DNA of 64,000 nt, taken from assembly GCA_037126765.1 (NCBI GenBank), contig JBBCBC010000034.1:20396691-20460690 (forward strand), written 5' to 3'. Source of the stretch: Stenogyne calaminthoides (lineage: Eukaryota; Streptophyta; Magnoliopsida; Lamiales; Lamiaceae). Within the stretch, counting starts at the first letter, position 1. Every line of letters starts with the position of its first letter. The notes under the pieces were generated by a model that searched no databases, was not told where the DNA came from, and worked only from the letters and a program-made list of their open reading frames with translations. Positions 35,418 through 47,510 of this stretch are shown here, in pieces. The translations under genes were made by a program, and so were the position numbers.

Positions 35418-35790
35418 CACTAATACATATTTTGCTTTAGACAGCCCTTAAAAAGGGTCTTGGACAACGGTTATAAAGGCTGTCCAAATGAAAGTTGTTC
35501 AATTAAAGTAACAACTTAGACAGCGGTTCAAAACCGTTGTCCAATGTAACCATAAATTAATTTATGTATTTAAATAATTAATATATGTATATAAATAAAT
35601 GTACTCATAATAATAAATAGTGCAAAGGAATATAAATTATTTAATTCACAACTTTATTATAAATATTTTAGTTAAACCAAACACTTTTATTAATGTATGT
35701 GTATATATAAATGTACTCATATATAACAAACACTTGTATTATAAATGATTAAAAATTAACAAATAATATATGATACACATATAGTAAGAA

Positions 35791-37586
35791 TGTCACGCCC
35801 CAATTTTCATAAAATGAATTTTCTAAAAATTAGTTAAAATAACTAACTTGAGCGCGATTAAATTTGAATTTAAATGTATAACAGTAACAACAACGGCTAT
35901 TTATTTGGAAATAATCTAACGGTAAGAACAACGGCTAATATTTATATAAATAACCTTAATTATAAAATGTTGAACACCCATAATACTAAAACTTGAAAGG
36001 GAATTCACGAATAAGTAAAAATCTCTAGATATACTGGAAATTCGATTAAACATAAGCTTTGATAATTTATTTCGTCTAAAACTCTTCTCCCATCACCACT
36101 CCTCGCCCTCCAACTCCTCAACCTGAAATGGGAAAAATATTGGGGTGAGCATGCAAGCACACTCAGTGGAAATAAATTATTCAAAATTAAACTCAAGTAT
36201 AAATCACATGATATACAAGTCAAATAAAGAATTCACATGTAACTTTGTCAATAGTAACTTTGCCATAGAAACATTGCCATAGAACTTTGTCAACTTTGCC
36301 ACTTTGCCAACTTTGCCACATAGATATTGAGCACGGCGGGTTAAACCCGAAGATCCGTCGATCCTGGACCACATAAGGGCCCCTGGCTATTAAACTTTGC
36401 CGGGCACGGTGGGATACACCCGAAGACCCGTCGACCTCGGACCTCAATAAGGGCCCCAGGCTATTAGAATAACATGGAATAGTAAATTTAAACAAGCATC
36501 TCAAGTCATTTATACATAACAATTAAAATTTAATAACATGCATACTCTACGAAACCACTATAGAGTTGATAGCATTTAAATCCCCACCTTGAAAGATGAA
36601 TGCAGAGGTGATAAGTTGAAGCCTCGAAAGAATTAATCCTCGTAATTATAAATAGCCTACCATAAAATTTAAATTCTACTTAGAAAATAATAAAATAAAT
36701 CCTTAAAAGTAGGATAATATGAATTTTCATGAATTAATTAAAAATTTCCTAATCTTACGATTCAACTTCATGTCTGCTGCCTATAATCATCAAACTCATT
36801 AATTAATATAAAATTCCTATTCTTCTATCAATTTCACGTACACTACTTACTACAAGAATACCTTATTAGTTATTAAAACTATTAGATATAATATTTCTAT
36901 ACTAATTAAACACGTGTAGGCCTTAAAATATAAATCTATTATCTAAATTCTTATATCAATTAAAGGTTTTAAAAAAAAAAATGATCTGCAAGCATTCACA
37001 TTTCCCAATAAAATTTGTCAAATGCAAGTCAACAAGACATTTAATAGTCCAAGTCTAAATCTTGTTCAGCCCTCATACACAATATGACAAAAGAACACAT
37101 GTACTGCACCTATTACATAAATGTATACATATATAGGTGGATAAAAGCAATGGTTGTCAGTAAAACATATTAATCAAAATTTGTATAGAAAACTGGGAAA
37201 AATATGGCTGGTACAAAACATGAAACTGTAAAAAAAAAATGATAACAGAAGATGAGTGAAAGTACCAATATTCCGTGTACGGCTGCCGTGGAAACAGAGG
37301 AGATTTTGTGAAGAAGGAATCATCAAATTTTAGGGTTAAACACCCTATAAATACACTTATTAAAAATGGGCTTGGATTTGAGTGTGGGCTTGAATTAGAA
37401 AAATAAAAATAAAAATAATATTTAAGTTGGGCCTTAAATAAAAATAAGTGTTGTATGAGTTAAAAAAATATAAAGGCTTTTAATCTCTATTTCAAAATAA
37501 TATAAATTATATGTAATAATAAAATAAATTAAATTAAGTACTTAAACACGCCTATGAACTTAATGAAAAGAATTACGGGTATTACA
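35791..37586 (-). repeat. 3' LTR of element C
   Basis: About 1.8 kb. On the minus strand it begins TGTAATACCC and ends GGGGCGTGACA, giving TGT...ACA ends. Inside is a 73-bp tandem duplication (36331-36403 and 36404-36476) with CCCGAAGACCCGTCGA- and AAGGGCCCC-type motifs, next to a run of AACTTTGCCA microrepeats (36240-36320). There is no coding sequence; open frames at 36005-36223 and 36220-36522 are incidental. Confidence 0.8.
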
Positions 37587-37666
37587 ACCTCCCCTACTAA
37601 TAAAAATTTCGTCCTCGAAATTTAGAAACTTACCACGTGGAAAGAAATCTGGAATTTCGCTTGTAA

Positions 37667-38955
37667 CTAGTCTTCTCGCTCCCACGTGGCTTCATCTTTT
37701 CCATGTCGGCTCCATTGTACCTTGACGAGGGTGACATCTCGATTGCGAAGCTTGTGAACCTTTCTCTCTAGTATATGCTCGGGTATCTCTTCATACGTCA
37801 TGTCTTGGTTTACCTCCAAAGTAGAGTGATTGACAACATGACTTGAGTCATGCACATACTTCCTCAACATGGACACGTGAAAAACATTGTGTACGGCAGC
37901 CAAAGATGGGGGTAGAGCTAGTCGATAGGCTAGGTCGCCAACCCGCTCGAGAATTTCGAAAGGGCCAATAAACCTTGGTTTAAGTTTTCCTTTGCCACCG
38001 AACCTGACAACTCCCTTGGTGGGTGAGATCTTTAAGAATACTTTCTCCCCTTGAGAAAACTGTAATTGTTTTCTCCGTTTATCGGCATAAGACTTCTGTC
38101 TATCCTGAGCTATCTTAATTCTTTCTCGGATCTTGTGTATTGCCCCAGCAGTCTGTTCAACCATTTCTGGTCCCAAAATCTTCTTCTCACCAACCTTGTC
38201 CCAGTAAGATGGAGATCTGCATCTTCTTCCATACAATGCCTCGTAAGGAGCCATTCCAATTGTTGCTTGATAACTGTTATTGTAGGCAAACTCAACTAAT
38301 GGCAAATGAGATTCCCAATTTCCACCATGATCCAAAACACATGCCTTTCAGATTGTCCATCAGTGTGCGGATGGAAAGCCGTGCTAAAGTTCAACTTCGT
38401 TCCCATAGCCAGATGTAAGCACCTCCAAAACTTTGAGGTGAATCTGGTGTCTCTATCTGACACAATTGAAATAGGAACTCCATGAAGCCTTACAATTTCT
38501 CGTACATATATCTGAGAAAGTTGGTCCATTCCAAAAGTCATCTTTACAGGTAGGAAATGTGCAGACTTCGTTAGTCTATCAACAATGACCCATACTGCAT
38601 GGTTCCCCTTTATCGATCGCGGTAAACTTACCACAAAATCCATGGTAATGTGTTCCCACTTCCACTCCGGAATTTCAAACGGTTTTAGTAACCCTTACAG
38701 TCGTTGATGCTCAGCTTTAACTTGTTGGCATGTCAAACATTGTTCAACGAAAGTTCCAATGCTTCCTTTCATGTTCCTCCACCAAAAGATTGCTCTTAGA
38801 TCTCGATACATTTTTTTCTTCCTCCAGGGTGAGCGGTTGTCACGGTGTACAATGAGCTTCCTCTAGGATTTCACTTCTCAACTTCTCATCCTTGGGCACG
38901 CACAACCGTCCCTTGGAAACCAGTGTACCATCAGGTGCTATCATGAATCCCTTAG
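37667..38955 (-). pseudogene. integrase-chromodomain part of Ty3/gypsy pol (element C)
   Basis: Reading from 38955 down: the zinc-binding region (the second half, CLTCQQVKAEHQ, is clear; the His pair is damaged), the integrase core with the first Asp in ITMDF (near 38640), the second in IVSDRDTRF (near 38470) and the Glu in HTDGQSER (near 38355). Just after this Glu about 30 bases expected in the family are missing and the frame shifts. The rest is open from 38335 to 37667: WESHLPLVEFAYNNS, PYEALYGRRCRSP, the GPFEI-type C-terminal fold and a chromodomain ending ATWERED at a TAG. The deletion plus an in-frame stop near 38690 make it non-functional. Confidence 0.88.
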
Positions 38956-39462
38956 AGAGCGGTTATAACAAATTGTCCAAATAACAATTTGTCCAAGCTT
39001 GGATGACTATTAAAAACCCGATGTCCAAAAGTTGGGCTTGGACAAATGGTTTTCAAATCGCATTGCAAGAGGGGGCTTGGACAATGTTATTAACATTTAT
39101 CTAATTTTTTTTTTTTAATTTCGTTTATTATGTTAGATAGACAGCGGTTATTAACCGCTTTCCAATATTTTTTTTTAATTATTAATTTATATTTTAAAAA
39201 TCCTATAATAAAACTATAAACCAAAACTTATATATATGTCCAATACCATAAACCATAAACCAAAAATCCTATAATAAAACCATAAACCAAAACTTATACC
39301 ACATATATATATATATACCAAAACATCAAATAAATAAACATAAACATCATGAAATAAATAAACATACAATCATAAACATACGTCCAATACAACAAAAACA
39401 TGAAATATATATCATCACAAATATATAATTTAATTACATGCTACCAAAATTTCAAACAACGA
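38956..39462. other. CACTA B subterminal region and 3' flank of its gene
   Basis: 38956-39170 contains repeated TTGTCCAA/AGCGGTTAT-type subterminal motifs of element B. 39170-39462 is AT-rich with a repeated ACCATAAACCAAAA motif (39200-39300), probably the 3' untranslated or terminal part downstream of the stop codon at 39463. No gene is seen. Confidence 0.6.
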
Positions 39463-42400
39463 TCACTCAATATCGTACGAATATAAGAATCGATTGTAAA
39501 GGTACCCCGTCCAATCGTTTTTCCATTTCTCCAGTCTTTTCTTAGAGTAAGACTTGAGCTCACGTTCATAGATAAACTGCAAACAACGAATCAATCATTA
39601 TAGTATGAATTTTTATTCAATCAATAATAATTTAAATAAATCGATAAATTGACTTACATTGAGAGGAATGTTCGTTAGAGAAACGCGGATTATATCTTCA
39701 ATAAAGCAACACACAAAATGTCCACAATGTTCAATATCTCGTTGCCTCGAAACTCATTGATTAACAATTATAATCACGTATTACAATTATGATTTCTTTC
39801 TATTAATTTGATAATTTACTAAATTAAATTTACCTTAATGTTAATCCAGTTCACTTTATTTAACTTAGATCTTGAACCTTGACTCTGAAGGCGACTCCGA
39901 TACATCGTCATCACACTATTATTATTATAATTAAAAAATAAAAATAGATTAAATATGCATAATTTTAAAAGTAAAACAAATCATTGTATAAAATATTAAA
40001 AATGAACTTACGCTTCCATATATGAAACGAGATCAGGGCGATTTGAATAAACTCCATCCTGAGCTGGGTCCATAAAATACACACTTAATGTACTCATGTG
40101 TATGGCGACCAACACCCAATGGTTCCTATATTATATTGAGAATATTAAAATTAACTGCAAATATAGCATATATATGCGCAAATATTATAAACATGAATAC
40201 AAATTTTAAGGAAATGTTTATCACTCACCCCACATTTGTTGGCCAAAAAATGAGATGATCGCTCCCAGTTTGATTCAGCATATGATTAACTAACCCATCC
40301 ATGGTTTGTACCCTATCACCCAATATGCAAGACATCTGGGAGGAGACGAAGGAATACATTCCACTTGCTCGGATATCTCTGGAGAGATATACCTCACCCA
40401 AATATCTTTAACCAACATATATACGCTAATTAATATTTAAAAAGAAAATTAAACTATACAGAAAGTGAATATTGAGAATTAGTAAACACATACCTGAGGT
40501 AAAGGGCTATGGTGGTTGCACTCAACCACTCGTCATTCAAGACTTCGCGCACATGTTCCTCACTGACGAATTCTTGGAAAGTATTCTGATGAAAGTGAGC
40601 AAGCATGGGAACTGTGACGATCTCGAAAGCATTAGACGATACCATCCGGTCATGGGATTACCAAGTCTCCAGTCATGGGATAACCAAGTCTGAGCGCAGT
40701 GGAGTCCCTCGTTCTCCCCCTCTGACTGTCTACGACACCCCTCGATTTCTCTTTAGCCTTTTGTGGTGATTTCTTCCGAGGCATTTGTGGTGTCGGCAGA
40801 TTCTACAATTAATTTGTAATATTATTTAGAAACACAAATAAGATAATGAACTTTAATAACATATATTTTACCCTCATGGTGCTGGAGACCAAGTTGCTCG
40901 GCCATTCGATGAAGTGCCCGACCGCTGTTCCGACTGTGACGGCTTCATCGATTGGTTTTGGCACTGCTGAATCCTCTTGTCCGATTACGGGTACATCGAG
41001 TGTGACCCTCACGAAACCAGGAGTGATGGGATGACCATGAATCATTCCATGGGAGCTGTGCAACGTTCCTGTGGCCACCAACTGATCGGGATCCTCCAAA
41101 TAAAGGTAGCAAAAGGTCGTTGGCTGTTCGAATAACATATTTAGTTAGAAAATTTTAATACACTAGTCTTTAATTAAAACAAATGTGAGACATGCATATC
41201 TAATACCTGAGAGACGTTTTGAAGTGCCTCAATAAAGTCTTCCCTAGGGTTAGCTGAAAATATAGCATTAGCGACACTATGTTCACAGCTTGCTCCACTC
41301 GAATAGATTCCGTGGCTCGTTCTTCTCTTGGACCTCAAACGTTCCACATCTTTAGACAACTTGGCAACCTGTTCCTTTAGTATACCCACCATATTCTTTC
41401 GGACCTCAACCTGTTCCACATCTCTGAAATAAGTCGAAATGGGTAACAATAGGCTCACTCTCTCCAGTTTTTCTTCTTTCTTCTTTCTATGATAGTGATG
41501 AACGTGTCCCTTTATTAGATATATTAAAAGTGAATATATAAAAAAAATTAAAAGTTAGGATTTTGATCTCACCATATTTTCTCTTATTCGTGCATAACCT
41601 TTGTTTGAGCCACGATATCGTGCCTCCATCGACTTGGCTTGATCGCGATTTTTATTACTTCGATTCTACAGTATAATAGAAATATGATAAACACTGAAAA
41701 ACTATATGCATTAGAAATTGAGGAAATGACATTGATCAATTTTACCTGGAAATCATCCTCCATAGCTCTGCTCACAAACTCCTCCCAGTATGGAGCCACC
41801 ATACGGTTATTCTGATACGCCGGAGGCGGACTAGTCGAGTAAAGACCAGTTTCCGGATCTCGTGTGTTACTTCTCAACCAAGTCCGAAAATTCTTGGCCA
41901 TTACTCCAGCTTGCTACAATATTTGCTTCTTCTTTGTGTGGTCAAGACCTCTGAATGTAGTCTATACGCATATAACATAACAATTTAGTAAATTTAAGGG
42001 TCATACTACAACTTTCAATAAATATATAATTAACATACCGTAAGTTCGTCCCATATTCTTTCCTTCAAAGGAGTCAGTTTGGGGCTACGCCAGTCCTTGG
42101 CTGGCAGCACGATAGGGATCACGCTCCTGACTGCAACTCCAATGTAGAAGGACAACGACTCACTCTCTTTTCCTCTTGCCTGTCCAAACTCATTGAACGA
42201 TAACTGCAATAACATAGTATTTAATTATGTTCAAATATCAATCAATATATTTATCGATTTCAAACTGTTCAATTGTAATAAAATTACCTGAAGTGTTTTT
42301 CCCTTGCTACGAGCTCTCTTAATAGATGACATGGTGACTATACCCCGAGTGCGCTTCTCCCCGGAGCTGCTAGTGGTGGTGGGAGCATCAGTGTCACACT

Positions 42401-42519
42401 CTCTCAAGTCATCAGGATGCTGTCGATCATATGCACCATGATCATATGCGCCATGATCTCCATCAGAATATCCATCATCATCTCCATCATCTCCGGGATA
42501 TGGCAAACGAGACATGATC
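39463..42519 (-). pseudogene. CACTA-associated Transposase_24-type gene with Ulp1-like protease end
   Basis: A spliced gene with 13 recognisable exons on GT/AG junctions: 42519-42288, 42203-42039, 41961-41746, 41665-41573, 41510-41217, 41123-40872, 40802-40494, 40405-40229, 40125-40012, 39915-39834, 39752-39658 and 39576-39463, plus an untranslated exon above 43192. Met is at 42515, a TGA stop at 39465-39463. The N-terminal part is Asp/Gly/Tyr-rich. Exons 2-5 match the plant Ptta/En/Spm transposase (Transposase_24) pattern, with WxxELT, YWEEFVS and ARIRENM. The C-terminal exons show a C48 (Ulp1-like) protease: His in NHWVLVAIH and Asp in FMDP (exon 40125-40012), and Gln/Cys in RQRDIEHCGHFV (exon 39752-39658). 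A 23-bp tandem duplication (40646-40691) in exon 40802-40494 shifts the frame, and the last internal junction (39834/39752) does not keep phase. Probably inactive in this copy. Confidence 0.78.
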
Positions 42520-43440
42520 CTGTAAAGCAGAAGAAACAACATTTAATAAATAAAAAACAAACAATATTCAAAACTATGCTTAAATCCTCACACAAGCATA
42601 TTATCAAACACCTTGAGTGCATCAATTGTTCATATATAAATTAGCATAAAAAATCAAGTCAAGCCACACAATATATATTCATCTCTAACAAGTTGTTCAT
42701 CTCTAACACTAACAACATTAATCCTAATAAATTAACACTAATTTATGTTTAAATCCTCACACAAGCATATTATCAAACACCTTGAGTGCATCAAACACCA
42801 ATATATATACAACAATATACATACACCAATACATACAACATGATATATATACACCAATATACATGATATACATATATACACCAATATACATACACCATAC
42901 ATACAATTAAACAAAGCCACTAACAACAATTAAACAAAGCCACACAATATATATATATATATATAAACAATTAACAATATATAAATCAAGCATCAATTGT
43001 TCATCTAACAACAATTAATCCTAACAAATTAGCTAATTAATCAAACCAAATACAATTATATAAACATTTAATCCTAATATATATATATACATACTAACAT
43101 ATATATAATATACACAATATTAATTCAATATATATATATATATACTAACGTATATATACATACATATATATATATAGAAAAGAAAAATTACCTATGGAAG
43201 GAGAAAGCTAGGCGGCGGGAGGGGAGCTTGGCAACAAAGGCGGCGGCGGTGATAAAGGAGGATCTTGGATGATTCGATTTGGGGGAGAGGGAGGAGGAGG
43301 CTAGGGCTTCTGGTTCGCGATTTGGAGCTAATGGGAAGGCGACGATGGTGGTGGAAGGGGAGAACGCACGGCGGAGTTCGATTTAGGGTAGAGGAAGGAG
43401 GCCGGACTTCGATATATATATCATCGGTGCATGTTTAATT
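42520..43440 (-). other. leader exon and long first intron of the CACTA B gene
   Basis: The GC-richer stretch 43192-43440 looks like a 5' untranslated exon, ending on the minus strand at a GTAATT donor (43191). The intron 43191-42520 is AT-rich, with repeated ATATATACACCAATA motifs (42780-42900) and long TA runs (42938-43180). Part of the intron is a near-repeat: 42565-42620 recurs at 42740-42795. No other gene is seen. 43441-43754 is the other subterminal region. Confidence 0.55.
42938..43180 (+). repeat. TA-rich microsatellite
   Basis: Several (TA)n runs separated by short AT-rich sequence, inside the first intron of the CACTA B gene. Confidence 0.8.
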
Positions 43441-43774
43441 CACGATTTGGGGAAAAATTCCTTTGGTTCGCGATTTGGGTGTATATATATTAATTATCCG
43501 ACCTCTTGGACAGCGGTTCGAACATTGTCCAAACTATCTTCCCTGGACATCGGTTCAAAATCGCTGTCTAAAATATTTGCACAAATGGTTCTAAACCGCT
43601 TTCTAAGTGTTAGATACTTGGACAAATGGTTTTGAACCGCTGTCTATTTTTTTTTATTTTTTTTAATTAAAACCGCTCTCAAGTCAGAGCTTGGAGAGTC
43701 ATTTTGAAAAAAAAACGTCCAAGTGCAAATGTCAAGCTTAAATGTGTAGTAGTGGACGATATCTCGAAATTGTG

Positions 43775-45700
43775 TTGACTTTTTAATATTTTTCATAATT
43801 TATTTAGATTTATTTTATATTTTTTAGTTCAGTTTTTTTTTTTCCATTTTTAGATGATTTTTTTTTCAGATTATTAATTGGTGTTTTAAATTTTTTTTAT
43901 TGATAATTTTGTAGCCATGTTTGGCTAATCTCTTTCATAGCTCGAAGAGGCGCAAACATTTATAAAGATTTGATTTTCGATTAATTAATAATGGATTTCT
44001 TAACCATCACTCTTGATTTCTTCATTATGTTATGCATGTTTGATTAATGAGTTTATTTGGTTTAACCACCCTTATTTATTCATTAATTATTTCTAGCTAG
44101 ATTGCACTTTATAATCCGTAATTGTTATACTTGTGTAATCCGAGTAGCAAATACGGCAGAACACCCTTGGTATAACAAAGTCTAGATCGTATGAAATGAT
44201 CGTCTAGTATTCATAGTCTAGTTTGTCCTATTATTTTGTTCCATTAAATCATTGTCCAGATATGGATGCCTAATCTACCATCTGAAAGTGTTATGAATTG
44301 AATCTCAAATACATGTTTTAGGGTTATTCATTAGAATAGATTAATCAGGGATCATACTTCTAATTAATTAAATTTTAAGAAATAATTTGGACTAATTTGG
44401 TCGTACCACTAGTTTAATGGCAAGATTCAAAGAAAGAATCATTCAAGTGAATGCAAATCCGAGAATTAAAACTACAATTTTTTTTTTTTAATAGAGTTAG
44501 AAACAACAATCCAACCCCCAACCCCTCCTTTATTTATTTGCTTGTATCAACACAAACCGTCCAATTAAAATTACTACACTTTGTGGGATCGACAATTAAA
44601 ATGACTATGTCTGATCGATATATGTATAGAAGAACCACTAGTTTAATGGCAAGATTCAAAGAAAGAATCATTCAAGTTGAAGCAAATTCGAGAACTAAAA
44701 CTACAATTTTATTATTTTATATATTTTTTTAATAGAGTTATAAATAACAATCCGACCCCCAACCCCCTCCTTTATTTGCTTGTATTAACACAAAGCATCC
44801 AATTAAAATTACTACACTTTGTGGGATCGACAATTAAAATGACTATGTCTAATCGATATATGTATAGAAGAAGAGTTAGGAGGCCTCATCTTGCCCAGTG
44901 CCACATATTTCTTATCTTGCCCAGTGACACACATCCCTCATCCACAAATGGTCCCCTTTATTATCTACATATTATGTATAAACCTGAAATATCGATGGTA
45001 ATTAATAATCTAAAATAAAATGATATAATTACTTTAACGGGTTCGTTTTTTGCTATGGGAATAAATCCAAAAGCGAACATAGTTTAGAATAAGAAAAAAA
45101 AATGAAGGAATTATATATTAATCTTTGCGGAATAGATTGGAGTAAGTATGTATGTATAAATAAAAATGTTAATTTGCCCATTCCACATATTCCTTATCTT
45201 GTCGAATCCATATATCCTCATCCACAAATGGTCCCCTTCACCCTTTTTTATTTTCTACATATTTTTGCTTTGTGTATATTGGAAAAAAATTATTTCTTGT
45301 CCCACAAGAATGTTGGTTTCATGATTTTAGTCCTTTCTCCACCATATTTAGTCCCATAGTTATTTGAAATATTTTAATGGGATCAAATTTGCAAAAAACT
45401 TAACAGATGGGACTGTTTTTACCACAGAAAAAAAAAAGGACAAAAAAAAGAAACACAGGACCAAATCTTTTGATCAAAAATTCTCATTGAATCAAAAATA
45501 TATTTTTATCCCGTGTATATTAATCACATAAACTTATCTATTAACATGTACAAGTTTCTAATTATATATATATATATAATACTTTACTGACAATTGGAAT
45601 ATTATTTGAATAATACTTTATTGACAGTTGGAATATCATTTGAATAATACTTTATTGACAGTTGGAATATTATTTGAATAATACTTTGAAGAATATTATT
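43775..45700. repeat. palindrome segment P, single arm plus minisatellite
   Basis: From GTTGACTTTTTAATATTTTT to the 34-bp array (45583-45700) this matches 6820-8703 and 56730-58655 in the same orientation. It begins abruptly 20 bases after the end of CACTA B; those 20 bases (43755-43774) are unassigned. No gene is supported. Confidence 0.75.
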
Positions 45701-46426
45701 GGCCCATCCCATAGTAATTAATTAATTAGATCGAGAAAATTATACATATACTAGAGCGTTCGAAACAGATCAAGAAGTCAGACGTTGATGAAGAAGTTGA
45801 GGGAAGCTTATGTACAATTAATATCTAGAATTGGATTTTTATATGGACTGTATCATTCAGTTACTTTAATTATTTTTTGCAAGTAACTATTTAGTTATGG
45901 TTAAATTATTTTTTGAAAGTAACCATGTTACTTAAGATATATTGTTGGTAAATTTAATTTTATTTATGTTTAAATTAACGATAACATATTTGTCAACAAA
46001 TTAACTGCAAAATATTTAAAAGTTTATTCCGGCCGGTCATCTTTTTTGGTGATGCATGGTAAGTAAAAATATTCTTCTCCAACATCTCAAAATGACCACC
46101 TTGAATTAGTACCATTTTTGAGACTAACTGATTGGCTGTGACGACGGGAAAAGATATTTGAAGAGAAGAAAGACACATTATTAATTAGTCTTTTTATTGA
46201 CTAGATAACAGCAAGTAGAAGGATATACAATCTAGGATCGACAGCCTTCTACAACATAGAAACAGAAAATTAATAACTCAAATACATACAAACAGCTAGC
46301 ACGAGACTATGAGACTAGTCTAGCATATTTTTGTCACATACATGACAATTATTGAAAGCCAGAAAAGCAACACTTATTATTAGATGTATACCCAAAGTAC
46401 GTGGATATGCATGCATGCATGCTTGT
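45701..46426. repeat. thionin 3' flank
   Basis: Non-coding flank, inverse of 20808-21540. It includes the first member (46176-46199) of a 24-bp direct repeat whose second member is at 46916-46939, bracketing the T3 remnant. Confidence 0.6.
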
Positions 46427-46898
46427 TTAGGCAGTAATAGAACCCTTGGTGCAAAAACCAGAACATGCATTGGTACATTTTTCAACTGCTCCATTCACAA
46501 CTTCACTTGCATCTAGTCACCCAAAAAAAAAAAGCGTAATTAGAATAATCGAATCTCTTGTCTATGACAAAAGATAAAAGAAGCTATATAGCAAATAAAA
46601 ATAATAATAATGATCGAGCTTTACCAGAATTTTGGAGAGTGGTTATGGCAGTGCACACAGAGGACACACACCCCAACTTGCAGTATTCATTGACTGCATT
46701 GAGTCAAATTACATGCAATTTGCATCAAAATGAAATCTTTGCAGCAAGTAAACTAAATAATTAGAACAAATGAGTTTATTTATTTTACCAGTGTTTTCGA
46801 GAATATCATGATTCCAATTAGGGGGACATGTCCCACTAAGGATTCTGCATCCAGAGATTGATGCACAATTATCCCGGGAGAGTCCCGTTAAGCTGCAG
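46427..46898 (-). pseudogene. thionin copy T3, first exon truncated
   Basis: Exon 3 is 46512-46427 with TAA at 46429-46427; it encodes the second half of the acidic Cys-rich domain and is 9 bases shorter at its end than in T2. Exon 2 is 46693-46625. Both have standard AG/GT borders in phase 1. Exon 1 is present only from its donor side (46789) to 46898, where the match stops inside the thionin domain and sequence from a thionin-less flank begins. The start codon, the signal peptide and the first half of the peptide are gone, so it cannot make a thionin. It matters because it preserves the third exon that T1 and T4 have lost. Confidence 0.85.
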
Positions 46899-47510
46899 TT
46901 GGAAGATTAAAAAGACATTATTAATTAGTCTTTTTATTGCCCATTCAAGCTTCACTTGACACCATAAACTTCACCAGCTGTCATCCTTATCTCTTGCCGA
47001 CACATATGGGACACCACGTATCCCTCATGAATGGATGCACAATTAATATTAGTGTTATTTATTTCTTATCCACAAATGTTCCCCTTCAACTTTATATTTA
47101 GATTCTTCACTACCTATATTGAAACCTTGCTGCCATTCAATTATTAACATGATTTTTCTAAGAGTTAGTCACATGTGCATCAGTTGTAATTGTGCAACTG
47201 GACACACAGAACATATAAATTAATATAACCGAAACGTTAATCTTAAATTTGGGTGAAAATATGAAATGAAACGTACAAGTTAATACGTGCAGAATAATGT
47301 AAATGAAATGTACAAATTAATATAAGTAAAATGTGGCGAGTGCACAAACCTAAAAACCAAAATCTCATAATTTTAAACAGGGTCCCAAATCTACGCTGCA
47401 GTAACTTTACAGAACTTTTTGCCATATCTTTGTTTGTAGAAGGGCAAAGCTATAATCAAGATATAGCCCCCACGTCATGTCAAGGAGGTTCATATGAAAG
47501 CCATTTTTTG
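46899..47510. repeat. thionin upstream flank and S unit
   Basis: It begins with AAGATTAAAAAGACATTATT, the segment found just before the thionin-less join at 9200, then the usual flank and one S unit (about 47050-47510). No gene is seen. Confidence 0.65.

Larger units (their letters stand above)
35791..38955 (-). mobile_element. truncated chromovirus-type Ty3/gypsy element C
   Basis: A 3' LTR (35791-37586) preceded on the minus strand by a purine tract (AGTAGGGGAGGT, near 37598-37587) and the 3' third of pol (37667-38955). The 5' LTR, gag, protease, reverse transcriptase and RNase H are absent. The break at about 38955 runs straight into element B subterminal motifs. The TGTAATACCC start of the LTR and the FEDE(K)F-like GAGGACGAAATTTT motif before it are typical of plant Tekay/Del chromoviruses; the chromodomain supports this. 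Confidence 0.85.
35418..43754 (-). mobile_element. CACTA (En/Spm-like) element B
   Basis: The left end reads CACTAATACATATTTTGCTT; the right end, read on the minus strand, is CACTACTACACATTTAAGCT, so the two ends form imperfect terminal inverted repeats. Subterminal regions share GACAGCGGTT/AACCGCTGTC-type motifs (35440-35560, 38956-39170 and 43500-43690). Without the inserted retroelement C (35791-38955) the element is about 5.2 kb. It carries one spliced gene on the minus strand (39463-42519 plus an untranslated exon) and no DDE transposase, so it would depend on a partner. A clear 3-bp target duplication is not seen: the outer flanks are TGG and GAC. Confidence 0.8.

Noticed and set aside
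36005..36522. Two open frames of 72 and 100 codons as genes.
   Set aside because: They lie wholly inside the LTR of element C, across its 73-bp tandem duplication and microrepeats.
34132..43754. A single 9.6 kb CACTA element from CACTACAAAA at 34132 to TAGTAGTG at 43754.
   Set aside because: Subterminal motifs differ (CGAGGG on the left, AGCGGTT on the right), and a better partner for the right end, with AGCGGTT-type motifs, starts at 35418.
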